The notes beneath the pieces were generated by a model. The model was not told the DNA's origin and did not search any database. It saw nothing but the letters and a program-made list of their open reading frames with translations. DNA of 64,000 nucleotides from Aeromonas hydrophila subsp. hydrophila ATCC 7966 (GTDB lineage Bacteria > Pseudomonadota > Gammaproteobacteria > Enterobacterales > Aeromonadaceae): positions 3,353,001-3,417,000 of the forward strand of contig NC_008570.1 of assembly GCF_000014805.1 (NCBI RefSeq), written 5' to 3'. The stretch's first letter is position 1, and the number at the start of each line of letters is the position of its first letter. Of the stretch, positions 1-10,478 are shown in pieces. The translations under genes and the position numbers were made by a program.

Positions 1-434
1 AGGGCGCTGTCGGCATTGACCCAGCCGTAGGTGCGCACCATGCCGAGCAGCCCCATCAGCAGACCCGAGGCGACGATGGCCGGAATGATCGGCACGAAGA
101 TGTTGGAGAGGGTCCGTGCCAGCCGCTGAGCCACGTTGAGCTTGGCCGTCGCCATGTCGGTCAGCTCCGCCTTGCTGGCGGTGCCGGTGCCGGTCAGCGC
201 CACGAACTCCGCATAGACCTTGTTGACCAGGCCGGTGCCGAAGATCACCTGGATCTGGCCCGCGTTGCTGAAGCACCCCTTGACCCCCTCCAGCTTGTCG
301 ATGGCGGCCTTGTTCACCTTGCTGTCGTCCGCCAGCACCAGCCGCAGCCGGGTGGCGCAGTGAGCGGCGCTGACGATGTTCTCCCTGCCCCCGAGCAGGG
401 GCACCAGATCCTTGGCTATCGCACTGATATTCAT
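1..434 (-). CDS. scrA: PTS sucrose-specific EIIBC component, partial
   Basis: Only the N-terminal part is present; the gene runs off the left edge. The protein starts MNISAIAKDLVPLLGG and continues into a phosphotransferase EIIB domain. The phosphorylated cysteine is in AAHCATRLRL (Cys26), followed by the beginning of the membrane EIIC domain. The family imports sucrose across the inner membrane while phosphorylating it to sucrose-6-phosphate. The gene lies 83 bp downstream of scrK on the same strand, so it is probably cotranscribed. Sucrose rather than another beta-type sugar is inferred from the neighbouring scrK and scrY. A hydrolase (scrB) and repressor (scrR) would be expected beyond the edge. 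Confidence 0.87.
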   Translation of the reverse strand, partial: MNISAIAKDLVPLLGGRENIVSAAHCATRLRLVLADDSKVNKAAIDKLEGVKGCFSNAGQIQVIFGTGLVNKVYAEFVALTGTGTASKAELTDMATAKLNVAQRLARTLSNIFVPIIPAIVASGLLMGLLGMVRTYGWVNADSA

Positions 435-517
435 ATTTTTCCTCTTATGATCCGCCGCGCTGGCGGGCCCTTGTCACATGAGAGTAGGGGCTGTCGAGCC
501 GGGCTTCTAGCCGCGGA

Positions 518-1453
518 TCAACAGCCGCTTGTGCCTGATCGCAAAAATTCATCCAGTTCGGTACGAGTCGGCAGCGCCGTCATCGCCCCCTTGGCGGTGG
601 TGGCGAGCGCCCCGCAGCCGTGGGCCTGTACCAGGATGGCAGGCAGCTCGGCCAGCGTCGGCAGCGACGAACGCCCGGCCAGGGCCGCCAGCAGACCGGC
701 GACGAAGGCATCCCCCGCCCCCGTGGTGTCGATGGGCGTCACTTTGGGCCCCACCCACTCCAGCAACTCGCCATCCAAACGGGCCACCACACCGGCCGCC
801 CCCCGGGTCACCAGCACCAGCGCCGGCCCCGCCATGGTGGCGAGCCCCGCCGCCAGATCATCCAGACCGCTCAGCAGTTGCAGCTCCTCCACCGACAGTT
901 TGACCACGTCCGCCTGCGCGATGGCTTCGCGCACCAGCGGCAGCATCTCGGCCGGGTTGCCCCATACCTCGGGCCTCAGGTTGGGGTCGAAGCAGACCCG
1001 TCCCCCGGCCGCCTTGATGGCAGCCATAGCCTGCAGGCAACTGCCGCGCACCGGTTCGTTGGCAAGCGCAATGGAGCAGGTAAGCAGCCACTGACCGACG
1101 TCGAAGCGGGGCAACTCATTCGGGGTGAGGAACTGGTCGGCGCTGGGGCGCACCATGAAGGTGAAGCTGCGCTCCCCCTCTTCATCCAGTGCCACCAGCA
1201 CGGTAGAGGTGCGATGGTCAGGATCGAGCCGCAGCGCAGCGATATCCACCCCCTCCCCGCTCAGGGTCTTGGCCAGGAAGCGGCCGAACGGATCGCCGCC
1301 GACCCGGCCGATAAAGGCCGCATCGCCACCAAGCCGTGCCACGCCAACTGCCACATTGGCGGGTGCGCCACCCGGACACTGGAGGTAGTGCCTCTCCCCT
1401 TCCGGGATCAAGTCCACTACCGCATCCCCCATTACCCACACACGATTCGTCAC
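518..1453 (-). CDS. scrK: Fructokinase, PfkB family
   Basis: This ribokinase/PfkB-family sugar kinase should phosphorylate the fructose released when sucrose-6-phosphate is cleaved. The N-terminal motif GDAVVDLIPEGE, the substrate loop CPGGAPANVAVGVARLGG and the C-terminal anion hole/catalytic motif DTTGAGDAFVAGLL (catalytic Asp in GAGD) are all present. I chose the GTG start at 1453 because a GGAG lies 7 bases upstream and it aligns with the usual ScrK N-terminus (TNRVWVMGDAVVDL). An ATG 36 bases further up would add residues the family does not have. That leaves 311 residues. It sits between scrY and scrA on the same strand, with an operator-like palindrome just upstream. Confidence 0.93.
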   Translation of the reverse strand: MTNRVWVMGDAVVDLIPEGERHYLQCPGGAPANVAVGVARLGGDAAFIGRVGGDPFGRFLAKTLSGEGVDIAALRLDPDHRTSTVLVALDEEGERSFTFMVRPSADQFLTPNELPRFDVGQWLLTCSIALANEPVRGSCLQAMAAIKAAGGRVCFDPNLRPEVWGNPAEMLPLVREAIAQADVVKLSVEELQLLSGLDDLAAGLATMAGPALVLVTRGAAGVVARLDGELLEWVGPKVTPIDTTGAGDAFVAGLLAALAGRSSLPTLAELPAILVQAHGCGALATTAKGAMTALPTRTELDEFLRSGTSGC

Positions 1454-1521
1454 CTTGCTACTCCACTGCTGCATCGGATCGACTGCCAAACCCGGACTCT
1501 GTTCTGTTGGCTGACATTATC

Positions 1522-1539
1522 AGCTAAACCGTTTTAGCC
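1522..1539. promoter_or_regulatory. scr operator 3: ScrR/LacI-type operator upstream of scrK
   Basis: The 18-bp sequence AGCTAAACCGTTTTAGCC is an interrupted palindrome nearly identical to the two palindromes upstream of scrY. LacI-family sugar repressors bind such AGCTAAAC-type elements. Its position between scrY and scrK suggests a second regulated promoter serving scrK-scrA. The repressor gene is not in the window, so the binder is inferred. Confidence 0.72.
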
Positions 1540-1589
1540 AACCAATAGATCCCGGCACCGGCTGCCATTTTTGTGATCGGGATAACGAA

Positions 1590-3092
<1,503 letters not shown>

Positions 3093-3134
3093 TCATCTGT
3101 TGCCCGGTCGGGCCTGTTGTTATCGACGACGAAA

Positions 3135-3163
3135 GCATAGCTAAACCAATTTAGCTAACTCAA
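3135..3163 (-). promoter_or_regulatory. PscrY: scrY promoter, sigma-70 type
   Basis: On the minus strand TTGAGT (3158-3163) and TATGCT (3135-3140) are separated by 17 bases, which predicts a start near 3128. One operator fills most of the spacer, as expected for direct repression. No experimental start is known. Confidence 0.6.
3139..3156. promoter_or_regulatory. scr operator 1: ScrR/LacI-type operator 1 of scrY
   Basis: AGCTAAACCAATTTAGCT is a near-perfect 18-bp palindrome lying between the -35 and -10 elements of the predicted scrY promoter. It matches the other two scr palindromes here. Confidence 0.78.
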
Positions 3164-3169
3164 TACACC

Positions 3170-3187
3170 AGCTAAACCGTTTCAGCT
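3170..3187. promoter_or_regulatory. scr operator 2: ScrR/LacI-type operator 2 of scrY
   Basis: AGCTAAACCGTTTCAGCT is a second palindrome whose centre is 31 bp, about three helical turns, from operator 1. Both therefore face the same side of the DNA, which suits cooperative repressor binding. Confidence 0.74.
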
Positions 3188-3189
3188 GC

Positions 3190-3209
3190 AATGTGAGCGG
3201 GATAACATT
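3190..3209. promoter_or_regulatory. CRP-like palindrome upstream of scrY
   Basis: AATGTGAGCGGGATAACATT has TGTGA at one end and inverted AATGT/ACATT arms. Its centre is about 71.5 bp upstream of the predicted scrY start, a usual class I position for CRP. The right half is a poor match to TCACA, so CRP is an inference. The sequence also resembles the lac operator by eye, and an extra repressor site is possible. Confidence 0.45.
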
Positions 3210-3293
3210 CGTACAGCAGGAATTGGCGGAAGTTGTGAGGAAGATCCCTCATCGGGATCCACTCAATAAGCGGGGATCTTGCTAAAACAGGGG

Positions 3294-3325
3294 CAAAAAA
3301 AGAGCCGGCACAGGGCCGGCTCTTT
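3294..3325 (-). terminator. Rho-independent terminator of dnaJ
   Basis: A 9-bp stem (AGAGCCGGC/GCCGGCTCT) with a 5-base loop is followed on the minus strand by a run of T. It lies about 20 bp beyond the dnaJ stop. Confidence 0.88.
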
Positions 3326-3343
3326 ATATCTGGGTCGCGAAAA

Positions 3344-4486
3344 TCAGCTGGTCAGATCGTCGAAGAAGCGTTTCACCCCTTCGAAGAAGCCTTCCGATTT
3401 CGGCTTGTGGGTCTTGGCGGCGGCGCCGCTGAAGGACTCGTCCAGCTGGCGCAGCAGCTCTTTCTGGGACTCGGTCAGCTTGACCGGGGTCTCCACCACC
3501 ACCTTGCACATCAGATCCCCCACCTGGCCGGAGCGCACGGACTTCACGCCCTTGCCCCGCATGCGGAACATCTTGCCGGTCTGGGTCTCCGGAGTGACCT
3601 TGAGCTTGACCCGGCCATCCAGGGTCGGCACTTCGATCTCGCCACCCAGGGCTGCCGCGGTAAAGCTGATGGGCACTTCGCAGTAGAGGTTGTTGCCGTC
3701 ACGCACGAAGATTTCGTGCTCCTTGACGTGCACCTGTACGTACAGATCGCCCGCCGGTGCGCCGGCTTCCCCCGCTTCCCCTTCGCCGGAGAGACGGATC
3801 CGATCGCCGGTGTCGACGCCAGCCGGGATCTTGACCGACAGGGTCTTGGTTTTCTGGTAGCGACCCTCGCCATGGCACTTGCGGCACGGATCCTTGATGA
3901 TCTTGCCGCGACCGTGACAGTGAGGACAGGCCTGCTGCACCGCGAAGAAGCCCTGACGCATCTGCACCTGGCCGGAGCCGTGGCAGGTCGGGCAGGTCTG
4001 GGCCGAGCTGCCGGTGTGGGCACCGGAGCCGTTACAGACTTCACAGTGGACCAGGGTCGGCACCTTGATCTCCTTGGAGACCCCGCGTACCGCCTCTTCC
4101 AGCGTCAGCTCCATGGTGTAGCGCAGGTCGGAGCCACGGGCAGGGCCACGACGGCCGCCGCCACGGCTGCCACCAAAAATATCGCCAAACACGTCGCCGA
4201 AGATGTCGCCGAAATCGGCGCCGCCGCCAAAGCCGCCGTGGCCACCGCCACCCTGGCTCTGATCCACGCCAGCGTGACCGTACTGGTCATAGCGGGCACG
4301 CAGATTGGCATCGGTCAGGATCTCGTAGGCTTCCTTGACCTCTTTGAACTTCTCTTCGGCCCCGGCATCGCCCTGGTTGCGGTCAGGGTGATACTTCATG
4401 GCCAGACGCTTGTACGCCTTCTTGATCTCGCGTTCGTCGGCATCCTTGGATACCCCGAGCACTTCGTAGAAATCGCGCTTCGACAT
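3344..4486 (-). CDS. dnaJ: Chaperone DnaJ (Hsp40)
   Basis: This co-chaperone delivers unfolded clients to DnaK and stimulates its ATPase. The 380-residue protein has the full type I layout. The J domain (about 1-70) carries the HPD motif in [11 protein letters not shown] Gly/Phe-rich linker follows at about 75-115. The zinc domain at about 140-215 has four CxxCxGxG-type repeats ([32 protein letters not shown]), and the C-terminal client-binding domains complete it. It follows dnaK on the same strand after 254 bp of structured non-coding sequence. No heat-shock promoter stands out immediately upstream, so it is probably expressed by readthrough from the dnaK promoters. Confidence 0.98.
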
Positions 4487-4519
4487 ACTTATCCTGTTGC
4501 TATATCAGCAGTTACGCAG

Positions 4520-4730
4520 ACGGGCGTTGGTCACCCAACGCCCGTAAATTCATTGACGAATCTGCTCACACTCTTACTACGAAGCCGTGATCAAGGCTCA
4601 TGTGCTGCTCAGAATCCTCATGTATTCACATACACTCCGGTTCTTGCGCTGCTCTTTACCTTGCTGACGGCCTCTCGCGACAGACCGTGAACAGATTCTG
4701 AGCCGATGGGCGAAGCCTGCTTCGCCCATC
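4520..4730 (-). ncRNA. Structured dnaK-dnaJ intergenic RNA element
   Basis: This non-coding spacer, read on the dnaK-dnaJ transcript strand, holds two strong hairpins. One just after the dnaK stop has an 11-bp perfect stem (4705-4715 with 4720-4730). One 34 bp before dnaJ has an 11-bp perfect stem (4520-4530 with 4535-4545) closed by a GTGA (GNRA) tetraloop. A smaller stem in the middle (TGTAT-GTGA-ATACA, near 4620-4635) also has a GTGA loop. Neither strong hairpin is followed by a T run, so they are not ordinary terminators. RNA processing, differential stability or a separate sRNA are possible. I do not know the family. Confidence 0.45.
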
Positions 4731-4740
4731 TGGGTCGGGC

Positions 4741-6669
4741 TTACTTCTTGTCGTCTTTCACTTCTTCGAACTCGGCGTCGACCACGTCGTCGTCAGCCTT
4801 GGCGGAAGAAGAGGACTGACCGGCATCAGCACCGGCGGCACCTTGCGCCTGAGCCTGCTGCTGGGCAATTTCCATCAGCTTCTGGGACGCTTCCAGCAGT
4901 GCCTGCTGTTTGGCTTCGATGGCAGCCTTGTCGTCACCCTTGATGGCGCTTTCCAGCTCGCTCAGCGCGGCTTCGATCTTGGTCTTGTCGTCGGCAGGCA
5001 GGGCTTCACCGGCTTCGGTGATCTGCTTGCGGACAGAGTGGACCAGACCATCAGCCTGGTTGCGGGTCTGCACCAGCTCTTCGAACTTCTTGTCCTCGGC
5101 CGCGTTGGCTTCGGCTTCGCGTACCATGCGTTCGATCTCGTCATCAGACAGACCAGAGGAGGCCTGGATGGTGATCTTCTGCTCCTTGTTGGTCTCCTTG
5201 TCTTTGGCGGAGACGTGCAGGATGCCGTTGGCGTCGATGTCGAAGGTCACTTCGATCTGCGGCAGACCACGCGGTGCCGGACGGATGCCTTCCAGGTTGA
5301 ACTGGCCCAGAGACTTGTTGTCGCTGGCGCGCTTGCGCTCACCCTGCAGCACGTGAATGGTCACGGCAGACTGGTTGTCTTCGGCAGTGGAGAACACCTG
5401 GGACTTCTTGGTCGGAATGGTGGTGTTCTTCTCGATCAACGCAGTCATCACGCTGCCCATGGTTTCGATACCCAGGGAGAGCGGGGTCACGTCCAGCAGC
5501 AGTACGTCGGTCTTGTCACCGGACAGTACGGCACCCTGAATGGCAGCACCCATGGCCACGGCTTCGTCCGGGTTGACGTCTTTGCGCGGCTCTTTGCCGA
5601 AGAAGTCGGCAACGGCCTTCTGCACCATCGGCATGCGGGTCTGACCGCCTACCAGGATGACGTCGTCGATCTCGCCAACGGCCAGACCGGAGTCTTTCAG
5701 AGCGACACGGACCGGCTCCAGGGAGTCTTTCACCATGTCTTCCACCAGGGATTCCAGCTTGGCGCGGGTCACCTTGATGTTCATGTGCTTCGGACCGGTG
5801 GCATCTGCAGTGATGTACGGCAGGTTGACGTCGGTCTGCTGGGCGGAAGAGAGCTCGATCTTGGCTTTTTCAGCCGCGTCTTTCAGACGTTGCAGAGCCA
5901 GCTGATCCTTGCGCAGGTCGATACCCTGCTCGCGCTTAAACTCTTCAACCAGGTAGTTGATGACGCGGTTGTCGAAGTCTTCGCCACCCAAGTGGGTGTT
6001 ACCGTTGGTCGCCAGTACTTCGAAGGTGGTCTCGCCTTCGACTTCGTCGATCTCGATGATGGAGATATCGAAAGTACCGCCACCCAGGTCATAGACGGCA
6101 ACCTTGCGCTCGCCCTTGACCTTGTTGACGCCGTAGGCGAAAGCCGCGGCAGTCGGTTCGTTGATGATGCGTTTTACATCCAGACCGGCGATACGACCGG
6201 CATCCTTGGTAGCCTGACGCTGGGCATCGTTGAAGTAGGCCGGCACTGTGATGACGGCTTCGGTCACCGGCTCGCCCAGATAATCTTCGGCGGTCTTCTT
6301 CATTTTCTTCAGCACTTCGGCAGAGATCTGCGGCGGTGCCATTTTCTTGCCTTTGACTTCTACCCAGGCGTCACCGTTGTCGGCCTTGGCGATGGCGTAC
6401 GGCATGATCTCCAGATCGCGCTGTACTTCGTCATCTTCGAAACGACGGCCGATCAGACGCTTGATGGCGAACAGCGTGTTCTTCGGGTTGGTGATGGCTT
6501 GGCGCTTGGCCGGCTGACCAACCAGGATTTCGCCGTCATCGGCATAGGCAATGATGGACGGAGTAGTACGGTCGCCTTCCGCGTTCTCGATCACGCGAGC
6601 ATGGTCGCCATCCAGAATAGCGACGCAGGAGTTGGTAGTACCCAGGTCAATACCGATGATTTTACCCAT
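4741..6669 (-). CDS. dnaK: Chaperone DnaK (Hsp70)
   Basis: This central Hsp70 chaperone uses ATP cycles, driven by DnaJ and GrpE, to bind and release exposed hydrophobic segments. The start at 6669 gives [18 protein letters not shown], the invariant Hsp70 beginning; an upstream ATG in the same frame would add five residues not seen in the family. The actin-like ATPase domain covers about 1-385 ([24 protein letters not shown]). It is followed by the linker [16 protein letters not shown], the substrate-binding domain and a helical lid ending in the acidic [14 protein letters not shown] tail. Length is 642 residues. Two heat-shock promoters lie upstream, and dnaJ follows. Confidence 0.99.
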   Translation of the reverse strand: MGKIIGIDLGTTNSCVAILDGDHARVIENAEGDRTTPSIIAYADDGEILVGQPAKRQAITNPKNTLFAIKRLIGRRFEDDEVQRDLEIMPYAIAKADNGDAWVEVKGKKMAPPQISAEVLKKMKKTAEDYLGEPVTEAVITVPAYFNDAQRQATKDAGRIAGLDVKRIINEPTAAAFAYGVNKVKGERKVAVYDLGGGTFDISIIEIDEVEGETTFEVLATNGNTHLGGEDFDNRVINYLVEEFKREQGIDLRKDQLALQRLKDAAEKAKIELSSAQQTDVNLPYITADATGPKHMNIKVTRAKLESLVEDMVKDSLEPVRVALKDSGLAVGEIDDVILVGGQTRMPMVQKAVADFFGKEPRKDVNPDEAVAMGAAIQGAVLSGDKTDVLLLDVTPLSLGIETMGSVMTALIEKNTTIPTKKSQVFSTAEDNQSAVTIHVLQGERKRASDNKSLGQFNLEGIRPAPRGLPQIEVTFDIDANGILHVSAKDKETNKEQKITIQASSGLSDDEIERMVREAEANAAEDKKFEELVQTRNQADGLVHSVRKQITEAGEALPADDKTKIEAALSELESAIKGDDKAAIEAKQQALLEASQKLMEIAQQQAQAQGAAGADAGQSSSSAKADDDVVDAEFEEVKDDKK

Positions 6670-6731
6670 TTGACGAATCTCCAAATACTTTGAATAAACT
6701 GGCGAGGGGCTCGCCTTAATGCGTTAACGGC

Positions 6732-6761
6732 TAGGTGGGGGCTGCCAATCTGGCTTTCAAG
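6732..6761 (-). promoter_or_regulatory. PdnaK1: Heat-shock (sigma-32) promoter, dnaK proximal
   Basis: On the minus strand CTTGAAA (6755-6761) is followed after 14 bases by CCCCACCTA (6732-6740). This matches the CTTGAAA / CCCCAT-T sigma-32 pattern. It lies about 65 bp upstream of the dnaK start. Confidence 0.75.
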
Positions 6762-6803
6762 CTCCCGGCATCAAATTTTTTGTGCCGCCGTGGCCTTGCA
6801 TCC

Positions 6804-6832
6804 TATATGGGGTCGCAAGCCGCCGCTTCAAG
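6804..6832 (-). promoter_or_regulatory. PdnaK2: Heat-shock (sigma-32) promoter, dnaK distal
   Basis: On the minus strand GCTTGAAG (6825-6832) is followed, with a spacer of about 13-14 bases, by CCCCATATA (6804-6812). This is a close sigma-32 match in tandem with the proximal promoter. Confidence 0.8.
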
Positions 6833-6930
6833 CCCCGCCCTGAAAAAACCTGCCTTCATTCATTGCCATTGGCAGGATGAAGACCGGCTATCCGTGCCCC
6901 CGGCGACCACACGTCCGGGGCACTTGCCAA

Positions 6931-6956
6931 TAAAAAGCCCGCCGAGCGGCGGGCTC
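6931..6956 (-). terminator. Rho-independent terminator of grpE
   Basis: A 9-bp stem (AGCCCGCCG/CGGCGGGCT) with a 2-base spacer is followed on the minus strand by TTTTTA. A weaker candidate (CCTGCC/GGCAGG with TTTTTT) lies at about 6845-6877. Together they isolate grpE from the dnaK promoters. Confidence 0.86.
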
Positions 6957-6972
6957 AGCACAGCGATGGGGC

Positions 6973-7548
6973 TCAGGCCGGGGCCTTGGAAACCATCACC
7001 ATGGCCGGACGAATGACGCGGCCGTTGAGCTCGTAACCCTTCTGCATCACCGCAATGACGGTGTTGGGGGCAAGCTCGGCGTTTTCGATCATGCTCATCG
7101 CCTGATGGGCATTGGGGTCGAACGGCTGATTGAGCGGGTCCAGCGGATTGAGGCCGAACTTGCCGACCGAGCTCTGCATGGATTTCAGGGTCAGCTCCAC
7201 CCCTTCGATCATCGGCTTGAGCGCCTCGTTTTCCTTGTCGGCCAGCTCGATGGCACGCTCCAGGTTGTCCAGTACCGGCAAGAGCTCGGCGGCGAATTTC
7301 TCCAGCGCGAACTTGTGGGCCTTCTCCACGTCCTGGGCCGCACGGCGACGCAGGTTTTCCATCTCGGCGACGGCACGAATGGCACGCTCGCGCTCCTCGA
7401 GGGAGGCTTGCTGGGCGGCATCCAGTTGTGCCTCAAGCTCGGCAATGCGGGCCTGCTCGGCTGTCACTTCACTGTCTACATCGGTCGGCTCGACTGGCTG
7501 GGCTTCCACTTGCTCCATCGCTTCAACCTTTTGTTCTTCGTGGTTCAT
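6973..7548 (-). CDS. grpE: Nucleotide exchange factor GrpE
   Basis: GrpE releases ADP from DnaK to reset the chaperone cycle. I place the start at ATG 7548 ([13 protein letters not shown]) because GGAG precedes it by a normal distance; longer forms read into promoter DNA. The 191-residue protein has an acidic, disordered N-terminus and a long dimerising helix (about 45-110, [20 protein letters not shown]). The C-terminal beta domain contains the family signature ([18 protein letters not shown] through VRPAMV-like [11 protein letters not shown]). It is monocistronic: its own heat-shock promoter lies upstream and a terminator follows. Confidence 0.97.
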   Translation of the reverse strand: MNHEEQKVEAMEQVEAQPVEPTDVDSEVTAEQARIAELEAQLDAAQQASLEERERAIRAVAEMENLRRRAAQDVEKAHKFALEKFAAELLPVLDNLERAIELADKENEALKPMIEGVELTLKSMQSSVGKFGLNPLDPLNQPFDPNAHQAMSMIENAELAPNTVIAVMQKGYELNGRVIRPAMVMVSKAPA

Positions 7549-7634
7549 GACATCTCCAATTCCGGGGTTACTTATTGAGGGCCCGACCACCCGGTTGAGC
7601 GACCGGACGGCAATGGGCCGACTATGTTGGCGCT

Positions 7635-7663
7635 ATTATGGGGATGGATCCCCGGCTTTCAAG
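7635..7663 (-). promoter_or_regulatory. PgrpE: Heat-shock (sigma-32) promoter of grpE
   Basis: On the minus strand CTTGAAA (7657-7663) is followed after 13 bases by CCCCATAAT (7635-7643). This is a nearly ideal sigma-32 promoter about 90 bp upstream of grpE. The divergent nadK begins 155 bp away on the other side. Confidence 0.85.
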
Positions 7664-7817
7664 GGGAAAAGGGCGCCATTATCGCCAAGAGCGTGCGGTA
7701 GCGGGCAATTTGGGGCTTTTTCCCGGCATCCGCTGCGGCCGGACCAGCCGGTGGCAGACAAATCCCCCCCAAAGCACGGTATACTCCCCCCAATACTCAT
7801 CCCAGACCCGACAGACT

Positions 7818-8702
7818 ATGGATTCTCCGTTCAAAACCATCGCCCTGATTGGCAAACCCCACCACGAAGGGGCCAACCAGACCCTGACCGGCCTGCATCA
7901 ATACCTGACCACCCGAGGTTTTCGGGTCCTGGTGGAGAGCCGGGTGGCCCATGCCCTCGGCATCATGGACGAGAACGTGATGGACCTGGTGCAGCTGGGC
8001 CAGCAGGCCGATCTCGCCATCGTGGTCGGCGGTGACGGCAACATGCTGGGGGCCGCGCGGGTGCTGTCGCGCTTCGACGTGGCGGTGATCGGGGTGAACC
8101 GGGGCAACCTCGGTTTTCTCACCGATCTCTCGCCGCAGGATTACCTGCTGCCGCTGGAGCAGGTGCTGTGCGGCCACTACAAGAGCGAGCACCGCTTCCT
8201 GCTGGAGGCGGCGGTCTATCGCCACGGCGAGCGCAAGTCCAACAACCTGGCGGTCAACGAGGCGGTGCTGCACCCGGGCAAGATTGCCCACATGATCGAG
8301 TTCGAGGTCTATATCGATGGCAGCTTCATGTACAGCCAGCGCTCGGACGGCATCATAGTGGCCACCCCCACCGGCTCCACCGCCTACTCCCTGTCGGCGG
8401 GGGGGGCCATCCTCACCCCCAAGCTCAATGCCATCACGCTGGTGCCCATGTTCCCGCACACTCTGAGCAGCCGCCCCATCGTGCTGGACGCCGACAGCGA
8501 AGTGCGGCTGCTGGTCTCACCGGACAATCAAGACGACGCCATGCAGGTGAGCTGCGACGGCCAGGTGACCCTGGCAGTCCACCCGGGGGACGAGATCCTC
8601 ATCAAGAAGAGCAGCCACAAGCTGCATCTGGTGCATCCGCTCGACTACAGCTACTTCCACGTGCTGCGCAACAAGCTCGGCTGGGGCAGCAAGCTGTTCT
8701 GA
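7818..8702 (+). CDS. nadK: NAD kinase
   Basis: NAD kinase phosphorylates NAD to NADP in the cytoplasm. The start at 7818 gives [22 protein letters not shown], the usual beginning, and 294 residues, the usual length. The hallmark GGDGN motif is in [13 protein letters not shown], and the conserved NE/D and [14 protein letters not shown] segments are intact. It is divergent from grpE and followed after 111 bp by recN, the gene order common in gammaproteobacteria. No special regulation is visible. Confidence 0.97.
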   Translation: MDSPFKTIALIGKPHHEGANQTLTGLHQYLTTRGFRVLVESRVAHALGIMDENVMDLVQLGQQADLAIVVGGDGNMLGAARVLSRFDVAVIGVNRGNLGFLTDLSPQDYLLPLEQVLCGHYKSEHRFLLEAAVYRHGERKSNNLAVNEAVLHPGKIAHMIEFEVYIDGSFMYSQRSDGIIVATPTGSTAYSLSAGGAILTPKLNAITLVPMFPHTLSSRPIVLDADSEVRLLVSPDNQDDAMQVSCDGQVTLAVHPGDEILIKKSSHKLHLVHPLDYSYFHVLRNKLGWGSKLF

Positions 8703-8746
8703 CCCACGCTTGACGTTCCTGCGCATCCTGTTGCAGGTCGACTCTT

Positions 8747-8766
8747 TACTGTATGGAAAACCAGTA
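8747..8766. promoter_or_regulatory. LexA (SOS) box 1 upstream of recN
   Basis: TACTGTATGGAAAACCAGTA fits the TACTGT-N8-ACAGTA consensus with CTG-N10-CAG intact. It ends 47 bp before the recN start. Confidence 0.87.
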
Positions 8767-8768
8767 TA

Positions 8769-8788
8769 TACTGGATACATACACAGTA
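8769..8788. promoter_or_regulatory. LexA (SOS) box 2 upstream of recN
   Basis: TACTGGATACATACACAGTA also keeps CTG-N10-CAG. It starts 22 bp after the first box, so the pair covers the recN promoter. Confidence 0.86.
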
Positions 8789-8813
8789 ATGTTGGCCCAT
8801 ACAGGATGAGACC

Positions 8814-10478
8814 ATGCTGACCCAGCTGACCGTCAACAACTTCGCCATCGTCAAGTTTCTCGAACTCGATCTGCAACCAGGCATGACCTGCATCACGGGT
8901 GAGACCGGGGCCGGTAAATCCATCGCCATCGACGCCCTGGGCCTGTGCCTGGGGGAACGGGCCGAGGCCGGCATGGTGCGACCGGACAGCGACAAGAGCG
9001 AGGTCAGCGCCCGCTTCCTGCTGGACGGCAACCCGGCCGCCCGCGCCTGGCTCGCCACCAACGAGCTGGAAAACGAAGGGGAGTGTATCGTGCGGCGGGT
9101 CATCTCCGCCGAGGGGCGCTCACGCAGCTACATCAACGGCGTGCCCGTCCCCCTCACCCAGCTCAAGAACCTGGGCCAGCTGCTGGTCAACGTCCATGGC
9201 CAGCATGCCCACCAGATGTTGCTCAAACCCGACTACCAGCTCGCCCTGCTCGATGGCTACGCCGGCCACCATCTGCTGCTCGATGAGGTGCGTCGCCACT
9301 ACCAGCAGTGGCGCCAGCTGCAGAATGAACTCAACCGGCTCAAGGCCGAGCAGCAGCAGCGGGAGGCCCGTCGCCAGCTCATCGAATATCAGGTGCAGGA
9401 GCTGGACGAGTTCGCCCTGCAGCCCGGGGAGTTTGAAGAGATTGAAGAGGAGCATCAGCGGCTGGCCAACGGCACCGAGCTGATGCAGGAGTGCGGCGCC
9501 TGTCTCGACCTGCTCTATGACAACGAGGAGACCACCATCGCCGGCCTGCTGCAGACCGTCGTCGATCGGGCCGAGAGCCTGGTCGCCATGGATAGCCGGC
9601 TTGGCGACGTGCTCGGCATGCTCAACGAGGCGCTGATCGGAGTGCAGGAGAGCCACAGCGAGCTGCGCAATTATCTGGATCGGCTGGAGCTGGACCCCGA
9701 GCGTTTCAACGAGCTGGAAGCCCGCCTCTCCAAGGCCATCAATCTCGCCCGCAAGCACCACGTCAAACCGGCCGAGCTGGCCCTGCACCATCAGGAGCTG
9801 GCCGCCGATCTGGCGCGCCTCAACTCCGACGAGGAGCGGCTGGAGGGGATGGAAGACGAGCTGGCCGAGGCCCGCCTGGCCTTTGTGCAGGCCGCCGAGG
9901 CCCTGAGCCAGAGTCGCCAGCGCTACGCCGAGGAGCTCGGCGCCAAGGTGAGTGCCAGCATGCACGAGCTGGCGATGCCGGATGGCCGCTTTGCCATCGA
10001 GGTACGCCCCGATGCCCAGAGCAGTCTCTCGCCCCTTGGCATCGATCGGGTGGAGTTCATGGTCACCACCAACCCGGGCCAGCCCATCCAGCCGCTCGGC
10101 AAGGTGGCCTCCGGCGGTGAACTGTCGCGCATCAGCCTGGCCATCGTGGTCATCAGCGCCCGCAAGGTCTCCACCCCCACCCTGATCTTCGACGAGGTGG
10201 ACGTGGGGATCAGTGGCCCGACCGCCGCCGTGGTGGGGCGCCTGCTGCGCCAGCTGGGTGAATCCACCCAGGTGATGGTGGTCACCCACCTGCCGCAGGT
10301 GGCAGGCAAGGGCCATCAGCACATGGTGGTCAGCAAGCACACCGACGGCAAAACCACGGAAACCCAGATGCAGGCGCTGGATCAAGGGGCCCGTCTCAAC
10401 GAGCTGGCCCGCCTGCTGGGGGGGGATCAGATCACCGACAATACCCTGGCCAACGCCCGCGAACTGCTGGCCTGCTGA
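8814..10478 (+). CDS. recN: DNA repair protein RecN
   Basis: RecN is an SMC-like ATPase of double-strand break repair in the RecA pathway. It starts MLTQLTVNNFAIVKFLELDL, with the Walker A motif GETGAGKS at about residues 29-36. A long central coiled coil follows (about 150-380, rich in Glu, Gln and Arg). The C-terminal half carries the ABC signature region (ASGGELSRISLA) and Walker B (LIFDEVDVGISG). The 554-residue length is normal. AGGATGAG upstream decides the start. Two LexA boxes show SOS control, as known for recN elsewhere. It appears monocistronic. Confidence 0.98.
   Translation: MLTQLTVNNFAIVKFLELDLQPGMTCITGETGAGKSIAIDALGLCLGERAEAGMVRPDSDKSEVSARFLLDGNPAARAWLATNELENEGECIVRRVISAEGRSRSYINGVPVPLTQLKNLGQLLVNVHGQHAHQMLLKPDYQLALLDGYAGHHLLLDEVRRHYQQWRQLQNELNRLKAEQQQREARRQLIEYQVQELDEFALQPGEFEEIEEEHQRLANGTELMQECGACLDLLYDNEETTIAGLLQTVVDRAESLVAMDSRLGDVLGMLNEALIGVQESHSELRNYLDRLELDPERFNELEARLSKAINLARKHHVKPAELALHHQELAADLARLNSDEERLEGMEDELAEARLAFVQAAEALSQSRQRYAEELGAKVSASMHELAMPDGRFAIEVRPDAQSSLSPLGIDRVEFMVTTNPGQPIQPLGKVASGGELSRISLAIVVISARKVSTPTLIFDEVDVGISGPTAAVVGRLLRQLGESTQVMVVTHLPQVAGKGHQHMVVSKHTDGKTTETQMQALDQGARLNELARLLGGDQITDNTLANARELLAC

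Noticed and set aside
3190..3209. A genuine lac operator
   Set aside because: The resemblance includes an extra base in the centre and there is no lac gene here; position fits a CRP or ScrR-related role better.
4550..4690. Possible small peptide on the plus strand in the dnaK-dnaJ spacer (ending TPVLALLFTLLTASRDRP)
   Set aside because: The spacer is better explained by RNA structure on the other strand; there is no ribosome site or start specific to this segment.
4843..6693. Long plus-strand frame opposite dnaK
   Set aside because: It mirrors the codon bias of dnaK, has no family features and no ribosome site.
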